From: Dugong dugon
Taxonomy: Eukaryota > Chordata > Mammalia > Sirenia > Dugongidae
Reading direction: 5' to 3'
Assembly (NCBI GenBank): GCA_030035585.1
Contig: CM057462.1
Span: 114,695,234-114,759,233, forward strand
DNA: 64,000 nucleotides
Position numbers and translations under genes: made by a program. A model generated the notes under the pieces. The model made no database searches. It was not told the DNA's origin and saw nothing but the letters and a program-made list of their open reading frames with translations. Each line of letters begins with the position of its first letter. The stretch's first letter is position 1. Below, in pieces: positions 1 through 11,358 of this stretch.

Positions 1-49
1 GTAAACTTATTATGAGTAGAGGTTATGTTAGATTTATCTTTGAATATCC

Positions 50-120
50 TATATGGTTTAGCATAGTGCCATGTACATAGTAAGGGCTTGATAAATATTC
101 ACTGAATAAATGAATGAACC
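50..120 (+). repeat. L2 LINE 3' terminus
   Basis: The stretch has the typical end of L2: a 'tagcatagtgcc...acatagtaagggcttgataaat' type string followed by repeated 'gaat' units. It is non-coding and old. The family call rests on recall of the L2 3' end; a MIR end is the alternative. Confidence 0.55.
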
Positions 121-906
121 ATAATTAGGATCATATTATCAGAATTTCTACCTAAAGAAAAATTCTGTCTAACCAGTTTCAAACCAGTGTCAAACAAAAG
201 GAAATTATTCTTCACTTTAAAATTTTCTCACAATGAAATTTTTTTGAGGACTCTGCCGCAATATTATATTCAACACAAACATTTGGGGGAAATTTTAAAA
301 GGAAGATATTTGGGCATGCAAGAGAAAAAAGAAAAAAACAGGTTAGAAAAGTATTTTCTGTTTCATTCTATATTTGGGGTTTTGTTTTACTAAAGTCATA
401 GCACTAGGTCTATTACTATTTTTAGTTTCAGGGAAGAGGCTGTCCCTAAAGTATAAAATTATAATAATTTTATCCTTATCGTACTTAAATATAACAACTA
501 AGAACCATTTGCTTATAGTAAAATCATCTGTAGTTTGTCATGTGAGAAGCCAGAGTGTGATGTAAAGCAGACGATTGGGAGTGTGCTCCACATGGGATGG
601 CTCTGAACCTAAGATAGCGTACAACTGCCAAGCCAGGACAGGCAAGAGGCTTTCTGGCAGATTCAATGACAGCAATGTCTGTGATGCCCCAAAAGAAAGG
701 GAGCTGGCATTATTCCAGTGATATTTGGTTAAATAATAAAATGTAAATCATTTTTTATCTTGCATCATCTGTCCTTTTCAATGAAATAAAAAAAAAATTC
801 TGTTTACTGTGTTAATTTTTCTATTCTATCAGAACACTAATACCAATTTCTTGGTAGAGGTGCTTTTTTTATTCATCTGCCCATGTTTAGTCTTTTCACT
901 CCTGTC
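121..906. other. Unassigned sequence
   Basis: AT-rich sequence with short open frames only and no recognisable repeat or exon. It ends at the left target-site duplication of the RTE. Confidence 0.5.
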
Positions 907-916
907 ATTTAAAAGA

Positions 917-1914
917 CAGGAAAGAAATAAAAGACTAAAATGGATGTCAGAAGAGACTCTGAAACTAGCTCTTGAATGTAGTGTAGGTAAAGTGAATGGA
1001 AGAAATGACGAAGTAAAAGAAGTGAACAAAAGATTTTAAAGGGTGGCTCAGGAAGACAAAGTAAAGTATAATAATGAAACATGCAAAGACCTGGAATTAG
1101 AAAACCAAAAGGGAAGAACATTTCTCAAACTGAAAGAACTGAAAAAAAAAAAAAAGCTTTGAGTTGTAATATTGAAAGATTCTATGGGCAAAATATTGAA
1201 TAATGCAGGAAGCATCAAAAGAAGATGGAAGGAATACACAGAGTCACTGTACCAAAAATAATTGGTCAAGGTTCAACCACTTCAGGAGGTAGCATATAAT
1301 CAAGAACCAATGGTACTGAAGCAAGAAGTTCAAGCTGCAATGAAGGCAATGGTGAAAAACAAGGCTCCAGGAATCAATGGAATACCAATTGATATGTTTC
1401 AACAAATGGATGCAGCACTGAAAGCACTCACTTATCTATGCTAATAAATTTGGAAGACAGCTCCTGGCCAGCTGACTGGAAGAGATCCATGTTTGTGCCC
1501 ATTTTAAAGAAAGGTGGCCCAACAGAATGTGAAAATTATCAAACAATATCATTAATATCACAAGCAGGTAAAATTTTGCTGAAGATCGTTCAAAAGTGGC
1601 TGCAGCAGTACATCGACAGGGAACTGCCAGAAATTAAAGCCAGATTCAGAAGAGGATTTGTAACAAAGGATATCATTACTGATTTCAGGTGGAACTTGGC
1701 TGAAAGTAGAGAATACCAAAAAGATGTCTAGCTGTGTTTTACTGACTATGCAAAGGGGTTTGACTGTATGGATCATAACAAATTATGGATAACATTGCAA
1801 AGAAAGAATATTCTATAACACTTAATTATGCTCATGCTGAACCTGTCCATGGACAAAGAGGCAGCTGTTTGAACAGAACAAGGAGATACTGTGCAGGTTT
1901 AAATGTGCATCAGG
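917..1914 (+). mobile_element. RTE (BovB-like) LINE, upstream part of a split copy
   Basis: This is the 5'-truncated upstream half of an RTE retrotransposon. It starts between endonuclease and reverse transcriptase and runs into RT motif A. Similarity to the copies at 54.7-60.6 kb and (reverse) 32.3-35.6 kb is plain throughout. The flank 'atttaaaaga' at 907-916 recurs as 'atttaaaga' at 6298-6306, after the 3' end of the downstream half, and is a probable target-site duplication. The element is interrupted at about 1914 by an L1 and resumes at 5371. Confidence 0.88.
1262..1731 (+). pseudogene. RTE reverse transcriptase remnant (N-terminal RT motifs)
   Basis: Two adjoining open frames (1262-1444 and 1438-1731) carry the start of the RTE reverse transcriptase, broken by a frameshift near 1440. 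Visible motifs are NKAPGINGIPIDMFQQMDA, the W-P-x-DWK block, NYQTISLIS, and the 'RFRRGF..KDII' block. The next frame holds a degenerate motif A (TDYAKGFDCMDH) behind an in-frame stop at about 1729. The family normally encodes a single endonuclease-RT polyprotein; here the endonuclease is absent and the frame is broken, so it is non-functional. It is an ordinary decayed LINE copy, not a host gene. Confidence 0.85.
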
Positions 1915-4900
1915 CATATATAGAACACTCCATCCAACAGCTGCAAAGTACACATTTTTTTCAATGCACACAGAACATTCTCCAGAATAGACCACATCTT
2001 AGGCCACAGAGCAATCCTCGACAAGATCCAAAACTCTGAGATAATAAAAAGTATCTTCTCTGACCACAATGCCATCAAGGTAGAAATCAACAACAGGAAG
2101 AGCAAGGAAAAAAAAAAAAATTCCATGGAAACTGAATAAAACCCTGCTTACAAACCACTGGGTAATAGAAGAAACCAGAGATGGAATAAAAAAATTCCTA
2201 GAATGAAAACACATCATACCAAAACCTTTGGGACACAGCAAAGGCAGTCCTCAGAGGACAATGTATAGCAGTAGATGCACACATCAAAAAAGAAGAAAAG
2301 GACAAAATCAAAACATTAGCTACACAACTTGAACAAATAGAAAGAGAATAGCAAAAAAAGCCCACAGCCACTAGAAGAAAGGAAATAATAAAGATTAGAG
2401 CAGAAATAAATGAAATAGAGAATAGAAAAACAATAGAAAGAACCAACATAACCAATAGTTGGTTCTTTGAAAGGATCAACAAAATTGACAAACAACCGAT
2501 GAGACTGACAAAAGAAAAACAGGAGAGGACACAATAACCCAAATAAGAAATGAAATGGGGGCCATTACAACAGACCCAACTGAAATAAAAATGATCACAA
2601 CAGAGTATTACAAAAAACTATACTTCAACAAATTTGAAAAGCTAGAGGAAATAATACATTTCTAGAAAAAAACTACCCACCCAAACTATCACAAAGTGAT
2701 GTTGAAAATCTGAACAGACACATAACAAGAGAAGAGGTTGAAAAGGTAATAAAAAAAACTCCCAAAAACAACAACAACAACAACAAAAGAAACACTGGCC
2801 CAGATGGCTTCGCTGGAGAATTCTACTAAACATTCAGAGAAGAGCTTATACCAGTACTACTCAAACTATTTCAGAACATAGAAAAGGAAGCAACACTTCC
2901 GAATTCATTCTGTGAAGCCAGCATAACCCTGATACTAAAACCAGACAAAGGTATCACAAAAAGAGAAAATTACAGACCAATATCTCTCATGAATATAGAT
3001 GAAAAAATTCTCAACAAAATTCTAGCCAATAGAACTCAGCATCATATCCAAAAAATAATACACCACCACCAGGTGTGCAAGGATGGTTCAACATTAGAAA
3101 ATCAACGTAATCCACCACATAAACACACGTAAAGAAAAGAATCACATTATCATCTCAATTTACACAGAAAAGGCATTTGACAAAGTCCAACACTCATTCC
3201 TGATAAAAACTCACAATAAAATAGGCATAGAAGGGAAATTTCTCAACATAATAAAGGGCATCTATGTAAAACCAACGGCCAACATCATTCTTAATGGAGA
3301 GGAGCTGAAAACATTCCCCTTGAGAACAGGATCAAGACAAGGATGCCTGTTATCATCACTCCTATTTAACATTGTGCTGGAAGTCCTAGCTAGAGCAATA
3401 AGGCAAGAAAAAGAAATAAAGGGCATCCAAATTGGTAATGAAGAAGTTAAACTGTCCCTGTTTGCAGATGATATGATACTATACATAGAAAACCCAAAAG
3501 ACTCCACAAGAAAACTACTGGAACTAATAGAAAGATTCAGCAGAGTAGCAGGGTACAAGATAAACATACAAAAATCAGTTGGATTCCTATATACCAATAA
3601 AGAGAATGATGAAAAGGAGATCAGGAAAACAATACCATTTATAATAGCTACTAAAAAAATAAAATACTTAAGAATAAATCTAATTAGGGATGTAAAAGAC
3701 CTATACAAAGAAAACTACAAAACACTACTGCAACAAACCCAAAGGGACCTACATAAATGGAAAAACATACCATGCTCATGGATAGCTAGACTCAACATTG
3801 TGAAAATGAAAATTCTACCCAAATCAATTTACAAATATAATGCAATCCTGATCCAAATACCAACAACATTCTTTAAAGAGATGGAAAAACTAATCACTAA
3901 CTTTATACGGAAAGGAAGAAGCCCCGGATAAGTAAGGCTCTATTGAAGAAGAAGAAGAAAGTAGGAGGACTCACACTATCTGACCTGAGAACCTACTATA
4001 CAACTATGGTAATCAAAACAGCTTGGTACTGGTACAATGACAGATATGTTGACCAATGGAACAGAATTGAGAACACAGATGTAAATCCCTCCACCTATGG
4101 TCACCTAATGTTCGACAAGGGCCCAAAGTCCATCAAATGGGAAAAAGACAGTCTTTTTAACAAATGGTTTTGGCAAAACTGGATATCCATCTGCAAAAAA
4201 ATGAAACAGGAACCATACCTCACACCATATACAAAAACTAATTCAAAATGGATCAAAGACCTAAATATAAAGCCCAAAACTATAAAGTTCATAGAAAAAA
4301 AAGTAGCACCTACACTACAGGTCTTAATACACGGCATTAACAGGCTACAAACCACAACCATCAACACACAAACTCCAGAAGATAAGCTAGGTAACTGGGA
4401 TCTTCTAAAAATCAAACACCTATGCTCTTCAAAAGACTTCACCAAAAGAATAAAAAGAGAACCTACAGACTGGGAAAAAAAATTTGGACATTACAAGTCA
4501 GACATTACAAGTCTACTCTCTAAAATCTACAAGAAAAGACAAATAATCCTATTAGAAAATGGGCAAAGGAAATGAACAGACATTCAAGTGGCCAACAGAC
4601 ACATGAGGAAATGCTTGTGTTCACTAGCCATCAGAAAAATGCAAATTAAAACCACAATGAGATACCATCTCACCCAGGCATTACTGGCACAAATCAACAA
4701 AACTGTCAATAACAAATGTTGGAGAGGCTGTGGGGAGATCAGAACTCCTTAGGCACTGCTGGAGGGAATGCAAAATGATACAACCGTTTTGGAAAATGAT
4801 ATGGTGCTTCATCAGAAAGCTAGAAATAGACATACTATTCGATCCAGCAATCCCTCTCCTAGGAATATATCCTAGAGAAATAAGAGCCATCACACGAATA

Positions 4901-5370
4901 GACATATGCACACCTATGTTCATTGCAGCATTGTTCACAATAGCAAAAAGATGGAAACAACCTAGATGCCCATTGACAGATGAATGGGTAAACAAACTAT
5001 GGTACATACACACGATGGTGTCTTATGCAACGATAAAGAACAATGATGAATCTGTGAAGCCTCTCATAACACGGATGAAACTGGAGGACATTGTGCTGAG
5101 TGAAATAAGTCAATCTGTTCAGAGAAAGATTAGACAGCCCCATAAAACAAAACGAGACTAACGGCACATAATAGTCCAGTGACAAGGACTAGAAGGCAGG
5201 AGGGGACAGGAAAGCTTGTAATAAGGAACCCAAGGTTGAGTAGGGACAGTGTTGACATGTCATGGGGTTGTTAACCATTGTCATAAAACAATGAGTACTA
5301 ACTGCTTAATGAGAAACTATTTGTTCTGTAATCCTTCATCTAAAGTACAATTAAAAATAAATAAATAAAT
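1915..5370 (+). mobile_element. L1 LINE, 5'-truncated, inserted into the RTE
   Basis: The sequence begins inside the ORF2 endonuclease region (frame reads YIEHSIQQLQSTHFFQCTQN) and ends in an A-rich TAAA-repeat tail at 5351-5370. Imperfect flanking duplications 'aaatgtgcatcagg' (1901-1914) and 'aaatgtgcttgatgg' (5371-5385) mark target-primed insertion into RTE sequence, which resumes directly after. The copy is about 3.46 kb against roughly 6-7 kb for a full L1. Small internal deletions are apparent near 3070 and 4560, compared with the usual ORF2 order. Confidence 0.92.
3320..4575 (+). pseudogene. L1 ORF2 reverse transcriptase and C-terminal region, broken
   Basis: Two open frames (3320-3931, 203 residues; 3943-4575, 210 residues) carry L1 ORF2. 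The first opens with [20 protein letters not shown] and holds the catalytic FADD box at residues 48-51 (about 3461), followed by the thumb region. The second, separated by a stop and frame change near 3931, carries the downstream ORF2 region with its conserved tryptophans. A third open frame (4730-5161) carries the extreme C-terminal part. The endonuclease and first RT blocks upstream are fragmented by stops, and the full protein cannot be made. In intact L1, ORF2p nicks DNA and reverse-transcribes its own RNA. Only the FADD box and surrounding RT core are well kept here, which suggests moderate age. Confidence 0.9.
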
Positions 5371-6297
5371 AAATGTGCTTGATGGGTTGTGTACTTTCAC
5401 CATATTTATTCAATCTGTAGGGTGAGCAAATAATCTAAGAAGCTCGACTATATGAAGAAGAACATGGCATCAGGATTTGTAGAAGATTCATTAAAAACCT
5501 GTGATGTGCAGATGACACAACCTTGTTTGCAGAAACAGAAGAGGACTTGAAGCACTTATTGATGAAGATCAAAGACTACAGCCTTCAGTATGGATTACAT
5601 CTCAACATAAAAAAAAAAAAAAAAACGAAAATCCTCACAGCAGGACCAATAACAGCATCATGATAAACAAAGAAAAGATTGAAGTTGTCAAGGATTTCAT
5701 TGTACTGGGATCCAAAATTAATGCCCGTGGAAGCAACAGTCAAGAAATCAAATGATGCATTGCATTGGGAAAATCTGCTGCAAAAGACCTCTTTAAAGTG
5801 TTGAAAAGCAAAGATGTCACTTTGAGGACTACAGTGTGCATGACCCAAGCCCTGGTATTTTCAATCACTTCATATGCATGCGAAAACTGTACAAAGACTT
5901 AGGAGGAACGAAGAAGAAATGATGTCTTTGAATTTTGGTGTTGGTGAAGAATATTGAATACACCATGGACTGCCAGCAGAACGAACAAATCTGCTTTGGA
6001 AGAAGTACAGCCAGAATGCTCATTAGAAGCAAGGATGGCAAGACTTCGTCCTATGTATTTTGGACATATTATCAGGAGGGACCAGTGCCTGGAGAAGGAC
6101 ATCATGGTTGGTAAAGTAGAGGGTCAGTGAAAAAGAGAAGATCCTCAATGAGATGGATTGACACAGTGGCTACAATGACGGGCTCAAACATAGCAACTAT
6201 TGTCAGGATGGCACAGGACAAGGCAGTGTTTCATTCTGTTATATGAGTTTGCTGTGAGTTGGAACCAGCTCCACAGCACCTAAAATCAACAGCAACA
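5371..6297 (+). mobile_element. RTE LINE, downstream part of the split copy
   Basis: RTE sequence resumes exactly after the L1 tail and runs to the RTE 3' end. The catalytic box reads CADD instead of YADD and follows a stop (about 5497-5515); downstream is ETEEDLKHLLMKIKDYSLQY. The 3' end shows the conserved 'agatggattgacacagtggc' block and ends with 'cagcacctaaaatcaacagcaac', a degenerate form of the RTE CAA-rich terminus. Confidence 0.88.
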
Positions 6298-6306
6298 ATT
6301 TAAAGA

Positions 6307-6918
6307 TTATACAGAGGATTTCGACTGAGTTGATTTTAACTGATAAATAATGTCCTGAAACATACCCTTCTTCTATCTGGGTAATGATTGGTGAATAAGT
6401 GTTCCTTTGTATTGGAATGCTTGCACTTTATTTACATATGGTGCTAGAGTGTTAGTTGTCAAATTGCATCTGTATCTCTCACACCTAAGATCTCCTTTGC
6501 CCTGGAAAGGAAAAGTGGGGCTTACTTAGTATCCCAGAATCCCCTTCCCTCTACAGTCCCAAGTTAAAGTTTGGCAGAGAGGAGAGGCTATTAGTCTCAT
6601 AAGATTGTGTCTATCAGATCTAGTGGCTTCTCAGTCTATTCCTAGAGATTATTACTCTTCACAATCATGATAATCAGACACAGCAGCATCTGAGACTCCT
6701 TTACAAGTTTCATTCCAAAGTTGTTGTAGCTTCTTAAACTTTGTGAGCTCTAGCTTCTCAGGTTTCTTCCTGCGCTCTGGTGTCTCCAACCACTCCCTTG
6801 ATTTAGGAGGAAGTCCTGACTGATTGCTTCTCCACTTCTCCAGTCCAGCCTTCCAGATCTCATGACTCTAGTACCTCCCACATTTATGTTATTCCCATTT
6901 TTTATATTAAACCCTTTT
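6307..6918. other. Unassigned sequence
   Basis: I see no repeat, exon or RNA gene here. It is unique-looking sequence between the RTE and an AfroSINE. Confidence 0.5.
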
Positions 6919-6930
6919 ATCCCCATAATA

Positions 6931-7140
6931 AAGAGCCTTGGTGGCACAGTGGTTAAGCGCTTTGTTGCTAATGGAAATGTCAACTGTTGGAACCCACCAG
7001 CCACTCAGCAGGAGAATGATGTAGCAGTCTGCTTCTGTAAAGATTTACAGCCTTGGAAACACTCTGGGGCATGTCTACTCTGTCCTATAGGGTCGATATG
7101 AGTCGGAATTGACTCAGTTGCAATGAGTTTGGGTTTGGTT
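6931..7140 (+). mobile_element. AfroSINE (tRNA-derived SINE)
   Basis: The copy has the head 'gagccttggtggcacagtgg', a degenerate tRNA-like promoter region, the block 'gcagtctgcttctgtaaaga', and the tail 'tcctatagggtcgatatgag' followed by GTTTGGTT. It is flanked by a perfect 12-bp duplication 'atccccataata' (6919-6930 and 7141-7152). It belongs to the long subfamily with the 'gatgtagcagtctgcttc' insert. Confidence 0.95.
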
Positions 7141-7164
7141 ATCCCCATAATACTTGTAGTATCT

Positions 7165-7420
7165 CCATTTTACTTACCAAACACATACTAATACCCTCAT
7201 TTCATAAACACTTGCTTAATATCTAAGAGATATTCTATGCTGGGCTAGCCTTTCAGGACGCAGAGCTAAAGACGTGGTTCTGTCTTAGAAAAGCTGACAA
7301 TTTAGAGAGCAGGCTTAAAAGTGGGCAAAGGTGCAATAACAGCATCACAGAAGCTTATGTAATGTGGACTAAGGAGTTCAGGAATGGCACTAAGAAAGAT
7401 GTGGCACCATCTAAGCTGAA
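7165..7420 (-). repeat. L2/MIR-like fragment, low similarity
   Basis: The order 'tattctatgctgggctagc', 'aaaagctgacaatttagaga' and 'cagaagcttatgtaatg' follows the reverse of an L2 3' region. It is strongly diverged and could be a chance resemblance. Confidence 0.35.
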
Positions 7421-7730
7421 CCCATGTTGGTTCCTTTATTTCCCATTATCCTCATAGCAAACAAGTGTCTAAATTTCTGGAATTAAAATATTTCAAGTTA
7501 CCTCTCTGAGTGCAATTTGCTTTATATGACTTAACTATAAATGTATTTACCAATAACAGGATTTTCGCTAAAACCATTCTGATCACAGAAATAAATACTG
7601 TGTCACTTAGCTTTTTATCTTTGCATGCACAGCTTTTGGAAGAATTCCTACACAAGATGCCTGAGTATTCACCTTGTTTAAAACAATTTGATTTCCATTC
7701 AAGGAATCCCTGAACAGGGTTGCTTCAAGG

Positions 7731-8267
7731 TTAGCTCAGTGACAAAGAGCTCCTGCCCAGGACTGCACCGTCACCATAAAGATGAGTCCTACACTCTGAA
7801 CACTGCCTTGTCAGCTCATTTGTAAAGATCATAAATAACAATGGTCCAAGGATTGATCCCTGAGGAACCCCCATGATGACATCCATTAAATCCGACATGA
7901 CACTGTTTAATAACACAAGCGGTGTGTGCTCTCTTAAGTAGAATGATGTCATACCTATTAAGTAAGAATGATGTCATACCTAGTTCATTCCATTTATCCA
8001 GCAAAGAAGTACAAACTACCAATTAGGAAATAAATTGATGTTTGAAGCAATGCTACCTTATTTATCAAACAGAAGATCTCTTGACTTGAGCTTTAACACT
8101 GAGTTGACTGTGTCCTTCAGTGAGCTGAGACTATGTTGGCATTTTATCTTATAGCAAGAGAGGCCTAGTTTTAACTTGGAAATGACACATAGACAGCGTA
8201 TCCAGGATCTTCTCAGTAAAGGCATACTTAGTAGTAATTGCATTAGATTAAGCTTTGAAGTAATCAT
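7731..8267 (-). pseudogene. Ancient CR1/L3-like LINE reverse transcriptase fragment
   Basis: On the minus strand the frame 7731-7952 reads GVPQGSILGPLLFMIFTNEL and, about 20 residues later, HLYGDGAV. In non-LTR retrotransposons these are the GxPQGSxLGPxLF block and the catalytic YADD box, here changed to YGDG. A second minus frame (8058-8267) may be upstream coding sequence of the same element. The motif spelling differs from L1, RTE and L2, and points to the CR1/L3/Rex side of the LINE tree. The catalytic residues are gone, so no polymerase activity is expected. A 24-bp local tandem duplication (7934-7982) shifts the frame. The exact family is uncertain. Confidence 0.6.
7934..7982. repeat. 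24/25-bp tandem duplication
   Basis: Two adjoining near-identical units containing 'gaatgatgtcatacct' occur at 7934-7957 and 7958-7982 and differ by one inserted A. Confidence 0.9.
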
Positions 8268-8289
8268 CTTGCATGCTCACTTAAAGAGT

Positions 8290-9715
8290 TAGCAGGACAA
8301 TCGAGTTCATCGTGACTTCAGGGGAAGTCACTGCCACATACCAGTGAGTGAAATCTAAAATGCTGTCCAATGCCAGCTTTCCTTGCCAATTTATTTTCAC
8401 TTCAGGAACCCTAAATAGTTTCTGGAAAAACAAATAAAGGGAAGACACAACAGAAATAAGGTTGGCAAAATCAGGGGAAAAGGAGAAGACCAGAGAAAAT
8501 AACTTTTCTATTCAGAAATAGGAAGGTTGACAGTAAGAACAAAGATTCTCTTATCTTAGGAGCTGTCGGAAAGGAAGAGAGGAAGGGAGGAACATACTTT
8601 GGCAACTCTGGCCGCTGAGATAATGATGATCATAATGCTCCATGATTGTACTTAATGATGTTGAATCAATTTATGACGATGATGAGTTTCAATCTGAATC
8701 ACTTAATGTCCTTTTATTAGGAGGAAGATAGAAAGGAAGAGTAAAGAGAAGGGGACACAAAATGCAAAAGGAAGGCAAAGAAAGAGGGAGAAGCAATGCA
8801 AGTAAAAAGGAAAGGGAGATGAATTAACTTAGCATTTTCATTACCAATACTAATAAATTTAGTATTTTCATTATCATATTAGTATGGATTTTTTTTTTTT
8901 TCAAATCCAGGTGATATATTTGGTAAAGAAGATCTTTTTCTAGAAATAATGAAGAAACTAGAGTAAGAAATAAGTAATGTCTTTGTCCACCTGTTTTTTC
9001 CTTAGGTAAGCATCCAGAAACAGGGTCAGACTACAGAATAAAAAGATTCTGGCAGAAATATGGTCAAAATGCTCTCCCTCTTGCAGAAATGGCCAATGGA
9101 ACAAATGACTCTTTGCCCTGTGGGTCAGCTCTAGCCTGGTCATAGTAAATCCCTTTGCTGATATCAGAAACTCGCCTATCATTCGATGCAGCTGCAGTAA
9201 CCTCTTTAGTGAAGAGGAGGCTCTGCTGAGTGCTTGACATTTGGAAGCTGCCTATTTCCACAAAATCTTGAGCCTTTACAAACAGAAAAGTCGTAAGTTT
9301 TTTATAATTAACTATCTGGGGCAAGGGTGAATTGGCTATAGATGGCAGAACAGTTTCTGCTGGATTTGGCTGATATTGCAAGGGTTTTAAAAATAATAAC
9401 AAGGACATTTGTGTGAAAGTACTCTCCATGTTAGGATTGCAAAAGATTTTAAAAACTTTATTGTATAATTAGAGGCCTCACCCACAATTAAGAATACACC
9501 TAATTACTAAACTGTGTTAAAAAAACAAAAAACCTAGGGATGACTATCTTAACGCTGCACAAAGGGACGCTAAGTAAGGTCAGTAGAGATTGAGAGATTG
9601 ATGTGGCATGTTTCAGCAAACTGCTCTGAAATTAAGGCTCCTGGTGACCAATTGCTTGTGAAATTTGAATTTACAAGACATGGAAATGGCTGTGATATGG
9701 CTGCATACCTTAGAT
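8290..9715. other. Unassigned sequence with a polypurine tract
   Basis: No gene seen. The plus strand is strongly purine-biased at about 8565-8610 and 8715-8825 (runs of GGAAGA and GAAAGGAA type), followed by a T12 run near 8889-8900. A minus-strand open frame of 121 codons (9064-9429) has no recognisable domain and is probably chance. Confidence 0.5.
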
Positions 9716-9908
9716 TAGTGATACTCAAAGTGTGGTCCATAGACCAGCAGCATCAACTGCATCTGGGAAATTGTTAGAAATGCAAAATCTTGGGCCCTAA
9801 CTCAAACCTACTGAATCAGAATTTCGAATTTCTGGTAATGGAGCCCAAGAATCTGTATTTTAACAAGCTCACCCTCCAGGTGATTCTGATGTTTGCTAAA
9901 TTTTGAGA
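9716..9908 (-). mobile_element. MER5-type hAT-Charlie DNA transposon
   Basis: The element shows 'actcaaagtgtggtccatag', 'ccagcagcatcaactgcatc', 'tactgaatcagaatttc' and 'caggtgattctgatg' in the order of MER5A/B. This is a non-autonomous hAT element of placental mammals and carries no coding sequence. Confidence 0.85.
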
Positions 9909-9930
9909 GACTCTAGGTCTATTTTAACAT

Positions 9931-10380
9931 TGTTGTTGTTCTTGGGTGCCATAGCAACTTTATTTAGAATAATCAATAACTTGTTGTTGTTAAGTGCCAT
10001 CAAGTTGGTTCCCACTCATAGTGAACTCATGTACAACAGAGTGAAACACTACCCGGTCCTGCACCATCCTCACAATCTTTGCTATCTTTGAACCCATTCT
10101 TGCAGCCATTATGTCAATCCATCTCATTGATCTTCTACTTTGCCAAGGATGATGTCCTTCTCCTGGGACTGGTTCCCTCTTAATAACTTGTCCAAAGTAC
10201 ATGAGATGAAGTTTCACTATCCTTGCTTCTGAGGAGCATTCTGGCTGTACTTCTTCCAAGACAGACATGTTTGTTCTTCTGGCAGTCCATGGTATATTCA
10301 ATATTCTTCACCAACACCATCATTCAAAAGCATCAGTTCTTCTTCGGTCTTCCTTATTCATTGTCCAGCTTTTGCATGCA
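9931..10380 (-). mobile_element. RTE LINE 3' end, 5'-truncated, with duplicated tail
   Basis: Minus-strand RTE 3' region, including the reverse of the 'gaatattgaatataccatgg' block. It is flanked by a perfect 11-bp duplication 'tattttaacat' (9920-9930 and 10381-10391). The usual terminus at about 9984 is followed, further toward the element 3' end, by about 28 bp of foreign sequence and a second terminus-like string 'cattgttgttgttcttgggt'. Both lie inside the duplication. Confidence 0.9.
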
Positions 10381-10404
10381 TATTTTAACATACTATTTTC
10401 TTAC

Positions 10405-10607
10405 TCAAGGAGTCCTGGTGGAGCAGTGGTTAAATGCTTGGTTGTTAACTAAAACACTGGCAGTTCAAACCCATCAGCCGCTCCGCGGCAGAAAGATGTG
10501 GCAGTCTGCTTCTGTAAAGACACACAGCGCTGGAAATCCTATGGGGGCCATTCTTCTCTGTCCTATAAAGCCACTATGAGTCAAAATCTACTAGAAGGCA
10601 ATGGGCT
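10405..10607 (+). mobile_element. AfroSINE
   Basis: Head 'ggagtcctggtggagcagtg', box-B-like 'cagttcaaaccc', 'gatgtggcagtctgcttctg' insert and RTE-like tail. It lies a few bases beyond the right duplication of the RTE piece. A possible imperfect duplication of 'tttcttactc' type is not convincing. Confidence 0.92.
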
Positions 10608-10900
10608 TATTTACTTACTTCCCTTTTTCTTACAACACTTTTCTTTGTGCTGATTTCAAGTTAATCACTCACATTTGAGATTTCACTAGAGTCTGATTTT
10701 TCTGCTAGTACTTGGGGGTTTCATGGAAACATCTTTAACATAGTCCCTGTTTTCAAGGCAGTATTATCGGTTTCTCTTAACATTTTTTCAACTTTATTTT
10801 TGCCGTTTATCACTGTGACTTTTACCTTCATTCATTAGTGATCCTGTAACCCTCTATATCCTTAGAAGTGAGTTTCATCCTGGCTTTTTCCCCCACTGGA
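10608..10900. other. Unassigned sequence
   Basis: T-rich sequence with no recognised feature. Confidence 0.45.
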
Positions 10901-10911
10901 GATGCCTAATG

Positions 10912-11131
10912 ATAACCAAAAAAACAAACCAGTTGCCTTGAGATTGACTCTGACTCATGGTGACCCCGTGTGAGTCAGAGTAGAACTGTGCTCTATAGGG
11001 TTTTCAGTGGCTGATAGTTTTGAAGTAGAGTGTCAGGACTTTCTTCCAAGGTGCCTCTGGGTGTACCCAAACTTCTAACCTTTTGGTTAGCAGCTAGGTG
11101 CATTAACCATAAGCAACACCCAGGGTACTCC
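10912..11131 (-). mobile_element. AfroSINE, 'cacccagg' subfamily
   Basis: The minus-strand copy reads from head 'ggagtaccctgggtgttgct' to an RTE-like tail. An 8-bp duplication 'gcctaatg' (10904-10911 and 11132-11139) flanks it. This subfamily contains the 'gaagtagagtgtcaggac' region that resembles the 5' end of the RTE. Confidence 0.93.
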
Positions 11132-11149
11132 GCCTAATGTTCAAAAAAT

Positions 11150-11358
11150 AAAAACAAAATAGCTGCTGTGGAGTCAATTCTGACTCATGGTGACCTTCTG
11201 TGTGTCAGAGTAGAACTATGTTCCACAGGGTTTTCAACGCCTATAGTGTTTTTGAAGTAGGTCACTAGGCATTTCTTCTGAGGCACCTCTGGGTGAATTC
11301 AAACAGCCAATCTTTAGGTTAGTAGCTGAGTGCTTAACTATTTGTGCCACCCAAGGAT
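11150..11358 (-). mobile_element. AfroSINE, same subfamily, adjacent copy
   Basis: A second minus-strand copy starts within 20 bp of the previous one. It shows the tail 'gagtcaattctgactcatgg' at the left and the head 'ccttgggtggcacaaatag' at the right. It is a separate insertion because its diagnostic positions differ from its neighbour's. Confidence 0.92.

Noticed and set aside
2766-2788. CAA repeat as a separate SINE or RTE tail
   Set aside because: It is in frame within L1 ORF2 with L1 sequence on both sides, so it is a local expansion.
9064-9429. Minus-strand open frame of 121 codons
   Set aside because: No family resemblance and no supporting gene structure. Frames of this length occur by chance in 64 kb.
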